From Leuctra nigra (taxonomy: Eukaryota > Arthropoda > Insecta > Plecoptera > Leuctridae): a stretch of DNA of 64,000 nucleotides. This document shows, piece by piece, positions 52,301 through 55,094 of the stretch. The notes beneath the pieces are model-generated. The model was not told the DNA's origin and searched no databases. It saw nothing but the letters and a program-made list of their open reading frames with translations. A program made the position numbers and the translations under genes. The stretch is from the NCBI GenBank assembly GCA_934045905.1, contig OW203768.1, positions 12,242,316 through 12,306,315 of the forward strand. Direction: 5' to 3'. Every line of letters starts with the position of its first letter. Position 1 is the stretch's first letter.

Positions 52301-54278
52301 TCGTGTACAGAGAATTAAAACACATGCTTGGAGGCAGATCCGCTTCGACGTGGCCTACCGTGAAAGAGCCACCAATTAGTGGTTTTTACAACAGGGGGAG
52401 ATGCACACTTGAAAACAGAAATAGACAGAAAGTAGAGAGAGAGTGAGGGAAAAGAGTTGTGTCGTGTTGGTTTAGGGTTACGGTGCTATTTTAGAGTTAA
52501 AGACAAAAGGTAGACAAGTACATAAATTAAGGTGGGTGACAACTGACAATTTACGTTAATTAATTGTTGCTGTACTTAACAGAATTTAATCTGACGAAGC
52601 TTTTATTGTCAGTTACCGGATGGCAGAAATAAAAGACAACCTGTGATTTAAATATCTAAACAAATGAAAGTAGCATGGGCACATGAAAGTAGCATGGGCA
52701 CATGAAAGTAGCACAAAATAACATTCCCTAAAAACTTGGACTTGAGAGCATATTTCGTGTTGTTTCACAAGATTTTTAATAAAAATCCTATATGACTAGA
52801 ACATTTCTCCCTGCGCCAATGTCTAGAAAGTAAACACGACATTTTGTATCGCCGGCAGCTGTTCTAAAAAGCTCATCTTATGATCTTCCGGAGTAATATG
52901 TGACGTGATCGCGTCGCCGAGGAAATCAGCTGTTTCCAGCCTGTAATCAATAGCACAGTCGGTCTGGCGAGCAGCACCAGGCCTGACCCACGGGGGACAT
53001 CGCCACAACATCACGGAATCACGTTCGTGTCATACTTGTCATGTCACGCACATTGCACGATGCATAAGAGGTCAGAGTGTAGGCGATGGCAGAGGAAACG
53101 AGTATTTTGATTATTGCCATATCGTAAGGTACTTCTGAAGCACTTGAAACTGTCCTTCTTCGATCGATTTACATCGAATCGAAGTAAAACAACTGTCAAA
53201 AGTCCTCAGGATGTAGGCGACTAAAAATGTAAAATTCGGAAGTATTTGGAAATGTCATTGCAATTTACAGAAACATGAATCAGAATTCATAGTTTACAAA
53301 GCTGATCTTGTGTTTACTGCCGTCTTATAGATTAGATCATAATCTCTAGTATAATATTATTGATCTAGGTAGGTATCTACCTAGATTCATGATAACAGCC
53401 ATACTAGTAAACTCAAATGAATGAACGGTAGGCACCTTAGGCAATTGCTAAGTAGTACAGTATTCCAATTTGCTTTGCCAAATTCGAAGCAGGTACTACA
53501 ATTCAATAAGACACAATAGAACAATATTAAACATTACGTAGAAATAAGCCTACCATTGTTCATCATTCCAAGAACACGCGGTATTTTACGCCTTGTTGCA
53601 CTTAATGTGCATCCAGTATGCAGTTTATACACCGCACAGCGTTAGGTGACCTAGGCAACCAACCAGTAAGGTGATAACAACTTGACGATGTACCTTATAA
53701 GTTGATTGACAAGGGAAACCTAGAGCTGCCAGTAGGGCTCAGGGCTGAGAAAGTATCTGTAAGCCTCATATGACCTTACTTTGACAATCTGTGGAGTTAT
53801 GCCACTTGTTGTATATTCATCACTAAGAATAAATAACTTGGTTAGAATTACGTCATCATAAGACAACCTGAATACCAGTTAGGATTTATTTGCTTTGCAA
53901 ATAAAACTGCAGCATGATTCTAATTGCATATTTAATATGCAATTACTGGGTTACATAATGAACAACCATTTAATTACCTCCCCATCCCCCTGAAGACACT
54001 GCCCCTATTAGAGAAACCTAGGAAGGTAATTATACAATTAAAACAAGACAACTGTCAAAGATGAACAACCACCAGCTTACCTTGAAATTGCTACTCTGCA
54101 TCCATGGGATGAGATTATCGATGAATTGGCCGATATCCGAACATTCGATTGAGCTTTGCGGATTGTCGAGGAATGCAATCAAGTTTGTGGCTATAGTCAT
54201 TTTGTTCTTTGTATCGGTTGTCACTAGGAGCGGCATAAAACCGTCCATATCTTTCGGTGATAATGTTTTTCCAGACAT
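950..54278 (-). CDS. chb: CLASP (chb/Orbit/Mast) microtubule plus-end protein, N-terminal part, seven exons, 3' end beyond window
   Basis: Coding exons in order: 54081-54278, 41005-41110, 39945-40116, 37053-37229, 32414-32502, 3673-3707, 950-1025. Each has a GT donor and AG acceptor, and the phases agree at every junction (0,1,2,2,1,0,1). The 853 nt encode about 284 residues. CLASP proteins bind microtubule plus ends, spindle and kinetochores and promote rescue through TOG domains. Residues about 1-235 match the first TOG region and the following conserved stretch: DMDGFMPLL, IPWMQSSNFKVSQNG, VLPPIIDRLGD, KNHKIREEVMNCL, VGERLRADL, AKFDEL. After about residue 235 comes a low-complexity basic/Ser linker (IPRKGSFSASKAP), as expected ahead of later TOG domains. 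Family identity is read from remembered CLASP motifs. The last two exons are the least certain because that linker is poorly conserved. Confidence 0.9.
1026..3672 (-). other. CLASP intron 6 (2.65 kb)
   Basis: AT-rich. It holds a 91-bp foldback MITE at 1155-1245 and an AT-rich inverted stretch at about 1247-1345 (repeated TTATCT/AGATAA). I see nothing else with coding character or clear repeat structure between 1350 and 3670. Confidence 0.6.
1155..1245 (+). mobile_element. Foldback MITE, copy 1
   Basis: 91 bp with terminal inverted repeats of about 25 bp (GGTCGGTGACAGGCAAAGAT ... CCCCGAC; one end change). The core GCTAGCATGGGCCGGCC is GC-rich. The copy at 11583 is this sequence in reverse complement. 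Confidence 0.85.
3673..3707 (-). CDS. chb: CLASP coding microexon 6
   Basis: A 35-nt exon flanked by a strong acceptor (TTTCTTGTGTTGCAG) and a strong donor (GTGAGTACC). Phase 1 from exon 5 joins to give GSRDDEPDAAAV, an acidic stretch at the place where other CLASPs carry an acidic DDEDSVDG-type segment, and the exon leaves in phase 0. The call rests on splice-site quality, phase and position rather than on sequence identity. Confidence 0.68.
4511..5197. mobile_element. Long-TIR foldback element (687 bp)
   Basis: Ends TCCGCTCGATTGGAGTGCCG and CGGCACTCCAATCGAGCGGA. The inverted arms run about 230-245 bp (left 4511-4755, right 4965-5197) with few mismatches, including CCATCTTGGAAAATATGGCGG against its complement. 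They enclose about 210 bp of AT-rich loop. No clear target duplication and no transposase. Confidence 0.85.
5295..5392. mobile_element. Palindromic MITE (98 bp)
   Basis: TGTACAGTGAGATTCAGAAG, then AAGGCGGTCG and AGTGCCCCT, are mirrored to the end at ...CTCACTGTACA with one or two mismatches. The arms are about 40 bp and the loop about 20 bp. As RNA it would form a long hairpin. Confidence 0.85.
7157..7335. mobile_element. PIF/Harbinger-like MITE, copy 1
   Basis: Ends AGCCCCATTTACACGGTGCA ... TGCACCGTGTAAATGGGGCT with TIRs of about 28 bp. The internal text (CAGAACTTAAAACATGTTCT) is shared with the 51796 copy. Flanking TAA is present on the left and nearly on the right. Confidence 0.8.
8170..8393. 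mobile_element. Foldback element (about 224 bp) centred on CCTCCAGGAGG
   Basis: The left arm (ACTTTTAAATCC, AATTCTGATGGAATTCGATT, GGATTCCATCAGAATGGAAT) is repeated inverted on the right (ATTCCATTCTGATGGAATCC ... GGAATTTAAAAGAT). The GAATTCCATCAGAAT word itself occurs twice per arm, so the arms are internally duplicated. No target duplication seen. Confidence 0.7.
8430..8660. promoter_or_regulatory. CpG-rich patch within the large CLASP intron
   Basis: About 220 bp dense in CG (GCGCGCGCCGCAACGC, CCTCCGCGCGCACAGC) within AT-rich DNA. Its right end, read on the minus strand, contains GGTCGCGGGTTCGATCC, a tRNA B-box-like word. It may be an internal promoter of CLASP or a second SINE family head. 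Confidence 0.3.
9185..9441 (-). mobile_element. tRNA-derived SINE
   Basis: Read on the minus strand, the head carries a pol III A box (TGGCTGAGTGGTAACGC) and a B box (GGGTTCGATTCCC) at tRNA spacing. The body follows (ACTGAGGGAATACC on the plus strand, CCTTCCCAGCATTTGCCTG) and ends in a TCATCATCATAATC-type tail. The 119-codon minus-strand frame over it is incidental. Related copies lie at 12003, 21590 and 51497. Confidence 0.75.
9535..9665 (+). other. G-rich, purine-skewed stretch
   Basis: Runs of G on the plus strand (GAGGGGGG, then GGGGCAGGGGCGAGGGGG at about 9575-9592) could form quadruplex structures. No gene or repeat match recognised. Confidence 0.4.
11029..11040. other. Palindrome CGCGAATTCGCG in a GC-rich patch
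   Basis: A perfect 12-bp palindrome, followed by ACGCGATTC and, 60 bp later, GCGTATTCGCGTG. The patch 11020-11110 also holds GATGGCCAACATGGCG. It may be a short regulatory patch or a remnant terminal repeat. Confidence 0.25.
11525..11582 (+). mobile_element. Half MITE of the 58130 family
   Basis: GGAGGTCAATCCTAAATTTC, then CTTGTCGTATCG and TTTCACTCGATACGGTCTCAC match the left half of the 58130-58268 element and the 36.5-kb copy. The right half is absent; the foldback MITE begins where it stops. Confidence 0.65.
11583..11674 (-). mobile_element. Foldback MITE, copy 2 (inverted relative to copy 1)
   Basis: 92 bp with 26-bp perfect terminal inverted repeats beginning GGTCGGTGACAGGCAAAGAT and ending TTTGCCTGTCACCGACC. 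The core GCCAGGTATAGGCCGGCC is the reverse complement of copy 1. It sits directly against the left half of another MITE (11525-11582), so it inserted into or next to it. Confidence 0.85.
12003..12235 (-). mobile_element. Diverged tRNA-derived SINE, same family
   Basis: Shares GCTAATGGCG near its 3' end, GGTTGAGGGAAGTCAC in the body, and a tRNA-like head on the minus strand (GATAACGCTCTGAATTGCAT, degenerate B box GGCTTCGATTCAC). Older and more mutated than the 9185 copy. Confidence 0.6.
12394..12560 (-). pseudogene. Exon-like coding fragment, protein unknown
   Basis: On the minus strand this reads MPVSDVDPILFDVDAWW, then ILQFDDVIKHPGGKCRGCQC and DVHARTRH. Nearly every codon ends in G or C (GACGTCGACGCCTGGTGG and so on), unlike the AT-rich surroundings. 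That is the signature of real coding DNA in this genome's conserved exons. A TAG lies 15-20 codons upstream, and the frame degrades left of about 12390. It abuts the 51-bp repeats to its right. I do not recognise the family. It could be a decayed exon, a captured gene fragment or an unrecognised real exon. Confidence 0.4.
12585..12800 (-). repeat. 51-bp minisatellite with coding-like minus-strand frame
   Basis: About four units of 51 bp (one of 48 bp). On the plus strand they read around CACCACCCTCTTGACGGGCA and CGTCCAGCGTCGCGCTCG. All unit lengths are multiples of three, and on the minus strand they encode a 17-residue repeat (VVKVIERDAGRVVPVKR) interrupted by TGA in the third unit. Plus-strand frames over it (140 and 89 codons) are by-products. 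Confidence 0.7.
14050..14290. promoter_or_regulatory. GC-rich patch with NRF1-like site
   Basis: CG-dense sequence in an AT-rich intron. ACGCATGCGCA (14207-14217) resembles the NRF1 palindrome. GTAGCGCCTCTACATGG (about 14125) and GCTAGAGGTCGCTAC (about 14148) resemble degenerate CTCF cores. It may be an internal promoter or enhancer. No exon is evident. Confidence 0.3.
14325..14889. mobile_element. Possible degenerate element with nested inverted repeats
   Basis: CCTTAGTGGTGCATGG ... AATAAGGTCGAC (14330-14353) is mirrored by CCTTATGCCACGCACTAAGG (about 14826-14845) and GTCGACCTTATG (about 14876-14887). The interior is AT-rich text with no coding. Divergence is high. Confidence 0.35.
16320..16530. 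repeat. Dispersed GGGCTCCATTTCTTG-type repeat, two diverged copies in opposite orientation
   Basis: GGAATGGAATCCACACAAAA, GGGTCCATATTTTTGGAA (plus) and, inverted, CCCAAGGAATGGAGCC, GATTCTATTCCACTT. This family has the schematic core GAAGGGGAATAGAATCTAC, GGGCTCCATTTCTTG, then often AGTTGTCAAAAGTGCA. Confidence 0.5.
18330..18530. other. GC-rich patch with an AGAGGGAA/TTCCCTCT hairpin
   Basis: Denser in CG than its flanks. TTCCCTCT (about 18461) pairs with AGAGGGAA (about 18485). No open frame with support. A regulatory role is only a guess. Confidence 0.25.
20150..20360. promoter_or_regulatory. CpG-rich patch
   Basis: About 200 bp with many CG steps (CTCTCGGCGAGCGCTCGCGC, CCGCCGCCCGCGCGAGCACG) and a CACGTG E-box at about 20353. 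It could be an internal promoter of CLASP. No exon boundary can be assigned. Confidence 0.3.
21295..21430. repeat. Repeat related to the 49.2-kb poly-G element
   Basis: AAAAACGCCCTGCGGGGCAA, TTTTAGAGTCCCAAAATCAC and GGGGGGCTTCG resemble the 49430-49560 text (GCTCTGCGGGACAACAATTC, AAGCCCCAGAATCAC). Same dispersed family. Confidence 0.5.
21590..21850 (-). mobile_element. SINE fragment interrupted by a dispersed repeat
   Basis: 21598-21638 (GATTATGACGATGTGGAGGG, GGAGGTCGTGGAC) and 21795-21840 (GTGGGAACCTTCACAG, GACTGAGGAAAACTACG) line up with adjacent parts of the 9185 SINE. The 21650-21770 segment between them belongs to the GGGCTCCATTTCTTG repeat family, so the SINE seems to have been split by a later insertion. 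Confidence 0.45.
21929..21970 (+). repeat. 20-bp tandem repeat, two copies
   Basis: TCTGAGAATAATAGAAATTA occurs twice head to tail. Confidence 0.8.
22670..22983. mobile_element. Foldback element (about 314 bp)
   Basis: The left arm (GCGATACGATTAGAGAC, AATCATGATTAGATGAAAGA, TTAGGGTTATCCCTTGG) is mirrored on the right (CCAAGGGATAACCCTAA, TCTAATCATGATT, GTCTCCAATCGTATCGC). The arms are about 120 bp with scattered mismatches and the core is about 70 bp. No coding capacity. Confidence 0.75.
23038..23052 (+). promoter_or_regulatory. Isolated CTCF-like motif upstream of the array
   Basis: GCGCTAGGTGGCGCT matches CCASYAGRKGGCRSY at 13 of 15 positions (mismatches at positions 1 and 3), in the same orientation as the array sites and about 0.8 kb before the first. 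The flanking sequence is not related to the 161-bp unit. Confidence 0.4.
23783..28919 (+). repeat. 161-bp tandem satellite, 32 copies, each with a CTCF-consensus site
   Basis: Head-to-tail units starting GATGTTTACCGGC, mostly 161 bp. Eight units are 160 bp (GAGGGGAAG in place of GAGGTAGAAG or similar) and one, at 27318, is 159 bp. Unit starts include 23783, 23943, 24103, 24906, 26033, 27157, 27477 and 28764. The first unit's left flank diverges, and the last ends at about 28919 where TCTCTG runs into TGTCTTGCG. Offsets 74-88 of the 161-bp unit hold CCACTAGRTGGCGCT, always on the plus strand: R is G in 20 units and A in 12. Each unit junction carries the inverted repeat AAACATC ... GATGTTT with a 10-nt spacer. 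Open frames of 68-125 codons on both strands are by-products of the repeat and not genes. Confidence 0.97.
23855..23869 (+). promoter_or_regulatory. CTCF-like motif in array unit 1 (representative of 32)
   Basis: The sequence CCACTAGGTGGCGCT fits the widely used CTCF consensus CCASYAGRKGGCRSY at all 15 positions. The same 15-mer, or its A variant, recurs about every 161 bp through the array to about 28836-28850. Binding is inferred; it has not been shown. Confidence 0.7.
28940..28962. other. Hairpin just past the array
   Basis: CCGCTGA-TTAT-TCAGCGG is a perfect 7-bp stem with a 4-nt loop, 20-40 bp right of the last satellite unit. Confidence 0.5.
30140..30240 (+). repeat. Dispersed GGGCTCCATTTCTTG-type repeat
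   Basis: GAAGGGGAATAGAATCTAAA, GGGGCTCCATTTCTTGAAGT, then TAAGTTGTCAAAACT. Closest to the family's apparent consensus among copies here. Confidence 0.6.
31150..31740. repeat. Diverged direct repeat pair (about 110 bp, 490 bp apart)
   Basis: 31180-31290 (GCCGGCTGAGGAACG, GATTGATCTTTCAGTTT, GAGGATGGGTGCTAAT, AATTCCTAAAATG) and 31655-31745 (GCCGGCTAATGAACGG, TTGATGTTTAAGGATGGT, CATCTATTTCCTATAATG) align along their length with many changes. Confidence 0.45.
32414..32502 (-). CDS. chb: CLASP coding exon 5
   Basis: An 89-nt exon from acceptor TTATGTCCGCAG to donor GTGAGT, entering in phase 2 and leaving in phase 1. It encodes LPVLLAKFDELRENGELLPS then ALNGAGDHH, matching the segment after TOG1 (human LNVIFTKFDEVQKSGNMIQSA). 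It is followed by the 28.7-kb intron holding the tandem array. Confidence 0.88.
32721..32912. mobile_element. MITE with TA flanks
   Basis: Ends CACTCCTGGACAC ... GTGTCCAGGAGTG. Inverted text (TTGGTCCGCAGTCAA ... TTGACTGCGGACCA, GGCTAGTATTTA ... TAAATACTAGCC) makes arms of about 65 bp. It is flanked by TA on both sides, fitting a Tc1/mariner-type target. Confidence 0.8.
33533..33550 (+). repeat. Poly-G tract (18 bases)
   Basis: Uninterrupted G run; a shorter G12 lies at 33726-33737. Length may be unreliable in assembly. Confidence 0.8.
35363..36217. mobile_element. Non-autonomous hAT element (855 bp) with perfect 8-bp target duplication
   Basis: Terminal inverted repeats CAGTGTTGAGTAAGTTAC and GTTACTACTCAACACTG. 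The element is flanked by identical CATAACTC (35355-35362 and 36218-36225). hAT elements make 8-bp duplications and often begin CAGTG. Subterminal regions on both sides are packed with GTTAC/GTAAC and AAAGGAACTT words, as expected of transposase-binding repeats. There is no transposase frame, so it depends on a partner. Confidence 0.93.
36505..36872. mobile_element. MITE of the 58130 family split by an insertion
   Basis: 36509-36596 (TCTAAATTTCCTTAG, ATCTCGTTTCAC, CACACTGGAGTGCTATAT, GCCGTATCAAT) and 36823-36872 (AATTGATACGAGACGACAAG, AATTTAGAATAACC) are the two halves. The 226 bp between, including GATTGGCTCT words, are foreign to the family. Confidence 0.65.
37053..37229 (-). CDS. chb: CLASP coding exon 4
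   Basis: A 177-nt exon from acceptor CCTTGTTGTCCAG to donor GTGAGT, phase 2 at both ends. It encodes YGSNSIAVSRLVPAIVKLL, VRDAAFNTLVELYKMVG and ERLRADLQRKNNVPQSK. The VGER-RADL signature followed by PQS is a strong CLASP hallmark. GC content and G/C-ending codons are far above the flanking intron. Confidence 0.95.
38103..39131. mobile_element. hAT-like non-autonomous element (1.03 kb)
   Basis: Left end CAGTGGCGAAGCGTACCTCC; right end, inverted, CAGGGGCGAAGCGTCAGGGG. Subterminal GGGGAGACA occurs on both sides. The 8-bp flanks (CTTGTGCA and TAGGTACA) agree at only four positions, so the target duplication is decayed or absent. No transposase frame found. Confidence 0.65.
39340..39850 (+). mobile_element. 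piggyBac-like element remnant flanked by TTAA
   Basis: The ends CCCCTCAAGCCGGT and ACCGGCTTGAGGGG are perfect inverted repeats bordered on both sides by TTAA (39336-39339, 39851-39854), the piggyBac target. A subterminal repeat of the left end occurs (CCCTCAGGCGGTTCGACGT). The interior is the start of a transposase, with a large deletion of the catalytic part. 511 bp in total. Confidence 0.9.
39598..39846 (+). pseudogene. piggyBac transposase N-terminus, truncated, with stops
   Basis: From ATGGCGTCTGAAGCG the frame gives MASEATVRC, a stop, then after a second stop an acidic stretch (DSDEDDDPSGNV, YDSDYSDSEESDS) and LWNPQEKNYRLTARAPN just before the right terminal repeat. Acidic N-termini are typical of piggyBac transposases. 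Three or more stops and no catalytic domain, so inactive. Confidence 0.7.
39945..40116 (-). CDS. chb: CLASP coding exon 3
   Basis: A 172-nt exon entered through acceptor GTTCCGCAG and left at GTAAGC in phase 2. The split codon G/GC restores the family motif DRLGD. The sequence continues NKEMVREHSQLFILKLLE, then FAHKNHKIREEVMNCLVKTL, which is the HEAT-repeat pattern of TOG1. Confidence 0.93.
41005..41110 (-). CDS. chb: CLASP coding exon 2
   Basis: A 106-nt exon following acceptor TTGTTTTCCAG and ending at donor GTGAGT in phase 1. It continues directly from exon 1 (SNFK then VSQNGIEAMTSLVDK) and ends in VLPPIIDRLG, the conserved HEAT-repeat helix end of CLASP TOG1. It is separated from exon 1 by a 12.97-kb intron. 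Confidence 0.93.
42232..42440. promoter_or_regulatory. GC-rich patch with 16-bp CRE palindrome, candidate alternative CLASP promoter
   Basis: CGCGTGACGTCACGCG (42304-42319) is a perfect palindrome centred on the full CREB/ATF site TGACGTCA. The surrounding 200 bp are dense in CG (GGGCGCGCGCCCACGCCC), 1.2 kb upstream of CLASP exon 2 on the minus strand. Vertebrate CLASP genes use internal promoters. Whether this one initiates RNA is inference. Confidence 0.4.
42590..42860 (+). repeat. Dispersed repeat, two adjacent diverged copies
   Basis: Two similar blocks (CGGAAGAAAGCTCTCTTTCT and CGGAAGAAAGCTATTTTTCT), each followed about 40-60 bp later by TTGTCAAAAGTGCA, about 130 bp apart. Same broad family as 30140-30240. 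Confidence 0.5.
43564..44117. mobile_element. PIF/Harbinger-like MITE with TAA duplication, carrying GC-rich cargo
   Basis: Ends GGGCCAGTTTTTCAAATACT and, inverted, GGGCCGGTCTTTCAATACTC, flanked by TAA on both sides (43561-43563, 44118-44120). The right half has a long internal inverted text (AATACTCTGCTAACGCC ... GTTAGCAGAGTATT). Inserted into a tandem repeat, so the empty site can be read from neighbouring units. Confidence 0.8.
43590..43895 (+). mobile_element. GC-rich insert resembling a non-LTR retrotransposon 5' region
   Basis: CACCTTGACGCGGTGGTGGG, GCTTAAGGGGCCGCC, then a Pro/Gly-coding GC-rich stretch with a C22 run at 43781-43802. The opening phrase resembles 5' leaders I recall from insect non-LTR elements, but this cannot be checked here. 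Open frames of 72-97 codons over it are Pro/Gly-rich by composition. Confidence 0.3.
44491..44529 (+). repeat. 12-bp tandem repeat
   Basis: GTTGAGCTAAAA repeated three times, then GTT. Confidence 0.85.
44961..45355. mobile_element. Long-TIR foldback element (395 bp)
   Basis: CCCATAAAAAACACTCCTTG, then CAGCCAAGTCTCTT, AATGGGCCAAGTCAAAAC and ATACTTGGCGCATCGT are mirrored on the right out to ACACTCC-type text and ATGGG. The arms are about 155 bp with high identity and the loop is about 85 bp. No target duplication confirmed. Confidence 0.85.
45525..45915 (+). repeat. Spaced direct repeats (GATCGG..AGCCGTTTTCGAGATATG)
   Basis: The phrase CCGATCGGTGTAGCCGTTTT, CGAGATATGACGTCACTTCC, GGTTTCAAAATGGCGG occurs in diverged form at about 45531-45592 and 45750-45805, with a partial third at about 45875. 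Probably fragments of a larger dispersed repeat. Confidence 0.5.
46950..47020 (+). other. B-box-like word, possible old SINE
   Basis: GGGTTCCGGGTTCGAGTC contains GGTTCGAGTC, close to the pol III B box. No convincing A box upstream. Confidence 0.2.
48303..48586. mobile_element. MITE with about 20-bp TIRs (284 bp)
   Basis: Ends TTCACGGTTAGAATAGCAAG and CTTGCTATTCTAATCGTGAA (inverted, one mismatch). The interior is AT-rich with a 65-codon incidental frame. Confidence 0.7.
49205..49622. repeat. Poly-G/poly-A containing repeat with CAGGCGCGTAGGAA ends
   Basis: Left CAGGCGCGTAGGAATGGGGG and right TAGTTCCTACGCGTCTGG are inverted over about 14 bp. The interior holds G9, G7, A25 (49327-49351) and internally repeated text (CTGCGGGACAACAATTCGC; CCCAGAATCACTTTGAT). 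Likely a transposon-derived repeat; related text at 21295-21430. Confidence 0.55.
50570..50655 (+). repeat. Dispersed GGGCTCCATTTCTTG-type repeat
   Basis: GAGAGAAGGGGAATAACATG, TCTGCATAAAAGGCTCCATT. Diverged copy. Confidence 0.5.
50663..50861 (+). repeat. Tandem duplication, about 98 bp x 2
   Basis: CGACATAATTAACTATAAAG starts at 50663 and CGACATAATTTACTATAAAG at 50761. The two units are near-identical, with a few substitutions and a small indel. Confidence 0.85.
51497..51650 (-). mobile_element. SINE body fragment
   Basis: GGCGGTCGTGGTCTATTAGA, GGGAACCTTCCTAACATTT and ATCGACTGAG match the body of the 9185 SINE. The tRNA-like head is too mutated to recognise. Confidence 0.55.
51796..51990. 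mobile_element. PIF/Harbinger-like MITE, copy 2, with TTA target duplication
   Basis: Ends AGCCCGATTTACACGGTACA ... CCGTGTAAATCGGGCT. It is flanked on both sides by TTA (51793-51795 and 51991-51993), the 3-bp duplication typical of PIF/Harbinger. Same family as 7157-7335, 195 bp, no open frame. Confidence 0.85.
52664..52714 (+). repeat. 19-bp tandem repeat
   Basis: ATGAAAGTAGCATGGGCAC at 52664 and 52683, with a partial copy at 52702. Confidence 0.85.
54081..54278 (-). CDS. chb: CLASP coding exon 1 (start of TOG1)
   Basis: Encodes 66 residues from MSGKTLSPKDMDGF to IPWMQSSNFK and ends in phase 0 at AAG followed by the donor GTAAGC. The start is the first ATG in this frame; upstream the frame stays open for about 20 codons to a TAA without another ATG. 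The string NPQSSIECSDIG followed by FIDNLIPWMQSSNFK is characteristic of the first helices of the insect CLASP TOG1 domain. Confidence 0.92.
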
Positions 54279-54908
54279 TCTCTTTGCGTTGATCGAAGGT
54301 ATAGGGAATGTAGCGCGACAAATCGGAGTTAGGTGGCAATCGCACGTTACTGTTTATCGATTAATATACACATTTTTACTGAAAGTTAGCTATTTTACAT
54401 ATTGTATGTGATCAGATTTGAGTTGCTTGGTAGTTTAGAGGTAGGTGGTAAACGAATAATAGCGTAGGTAGAAGGTGCTGTTTCTCCAGAAGGTCTGCAG
54501 TGGGGAGCTCAAGGTTTTAAGATTACCTAGTAGGTTGAAAATATAGTAGTAAATCACTTAATTGAAAACAGTGATCCTCACGCACGGTATTACTGAAATA
54601 CTGATTAATCAATATATACTGACAAACAGTAATTCAAGTCAAGAATAATAACGATAACGTTCTTTATGTCTTCTGAAGGTGCAACCCACTATCCGGGTAG
54701 GGACCTCCAAATATGGGCGAACTCACGGAACAAGAAAATACGAACGAATGTATATTTCTCTAGAAGTTACTCGAATATTTCAATTGAGAAAGTGACTTAT
54801 CGCACCATTCAAACTATAAAAACACTGTTTCTACAGACATACTTCACTTGCTAACACCATTTGTTCGTCTTTACAGGAGTTCATCTCACGCACGGAAATC
54901 CGCCATGA

Positions 54909-55094
54909 TACAAACGACCGAGAACCGAAGACCGTAAAGTGGCGCTGAAAGAACGAATAATCTGGGAACTAAATAAAATGTTGCCAGCCTTCAAAGTCAA
55001 AATTCCCCTAGATGAGTATCATGACTCTGAGGAAGGATCTATAAACCTTGACTTTTCAAATTTGAAAAATAATCTTGATGAGGAAATAATATGA
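54909..55094 (+). pseudogene. Coding-like C-terminal tail of unknown small protein, divergent from CLASP
   Basis: On the plus strand this 61-codon frame reads ALKERIIWELNKMLP, AFKVKIPLDEYHDSEEG, SINLDFSNLKNNLDEEII and stops at TGA (55092-55094). The amphipathic and acidic composition and an unbroken ending look like a genuine protein tail. A good acceptor (TTTGTTCGTCTTTACAG, ending 54876) lies just upstream, but the frame from it is closed by a TGA at 54906-54908. A second frame from the acceptor (EFISRTEIRHDTNDREPK) is open only up to the tail. It is either a gene with an internal frameshift or assembly indel, or a decayed copy. I do not recognise the family. Confidence 0.35.

Larger units (their letters stand above)
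41111..54080 (-). other. CLASP intron 1 (13.0 kb)
   Basis: Contains a CRE-bearing GC-rich patch near 42.3 kb, a tandem repeat split by a TAA-flanked MITE (43.3-44.2 kb), a 395-bp foldback, direct repeats at 45.5-45.9 kb, MITEs at 48.3 and 51.8 kb, a poly-G/poly-A repeat at 49.2-49.6 kb and small minisatellites. Stretches 46000-48290, 48590-49200, 49750-50560, 50870-51490 and 52000-54000 show nothing further I can support. Confidence 0.6.

Noticed and set aside
54061..54411. 116-codon plus-strand frame across CLASP exon 1
   Set aside because: Antisense shadow of the CLASP exon.
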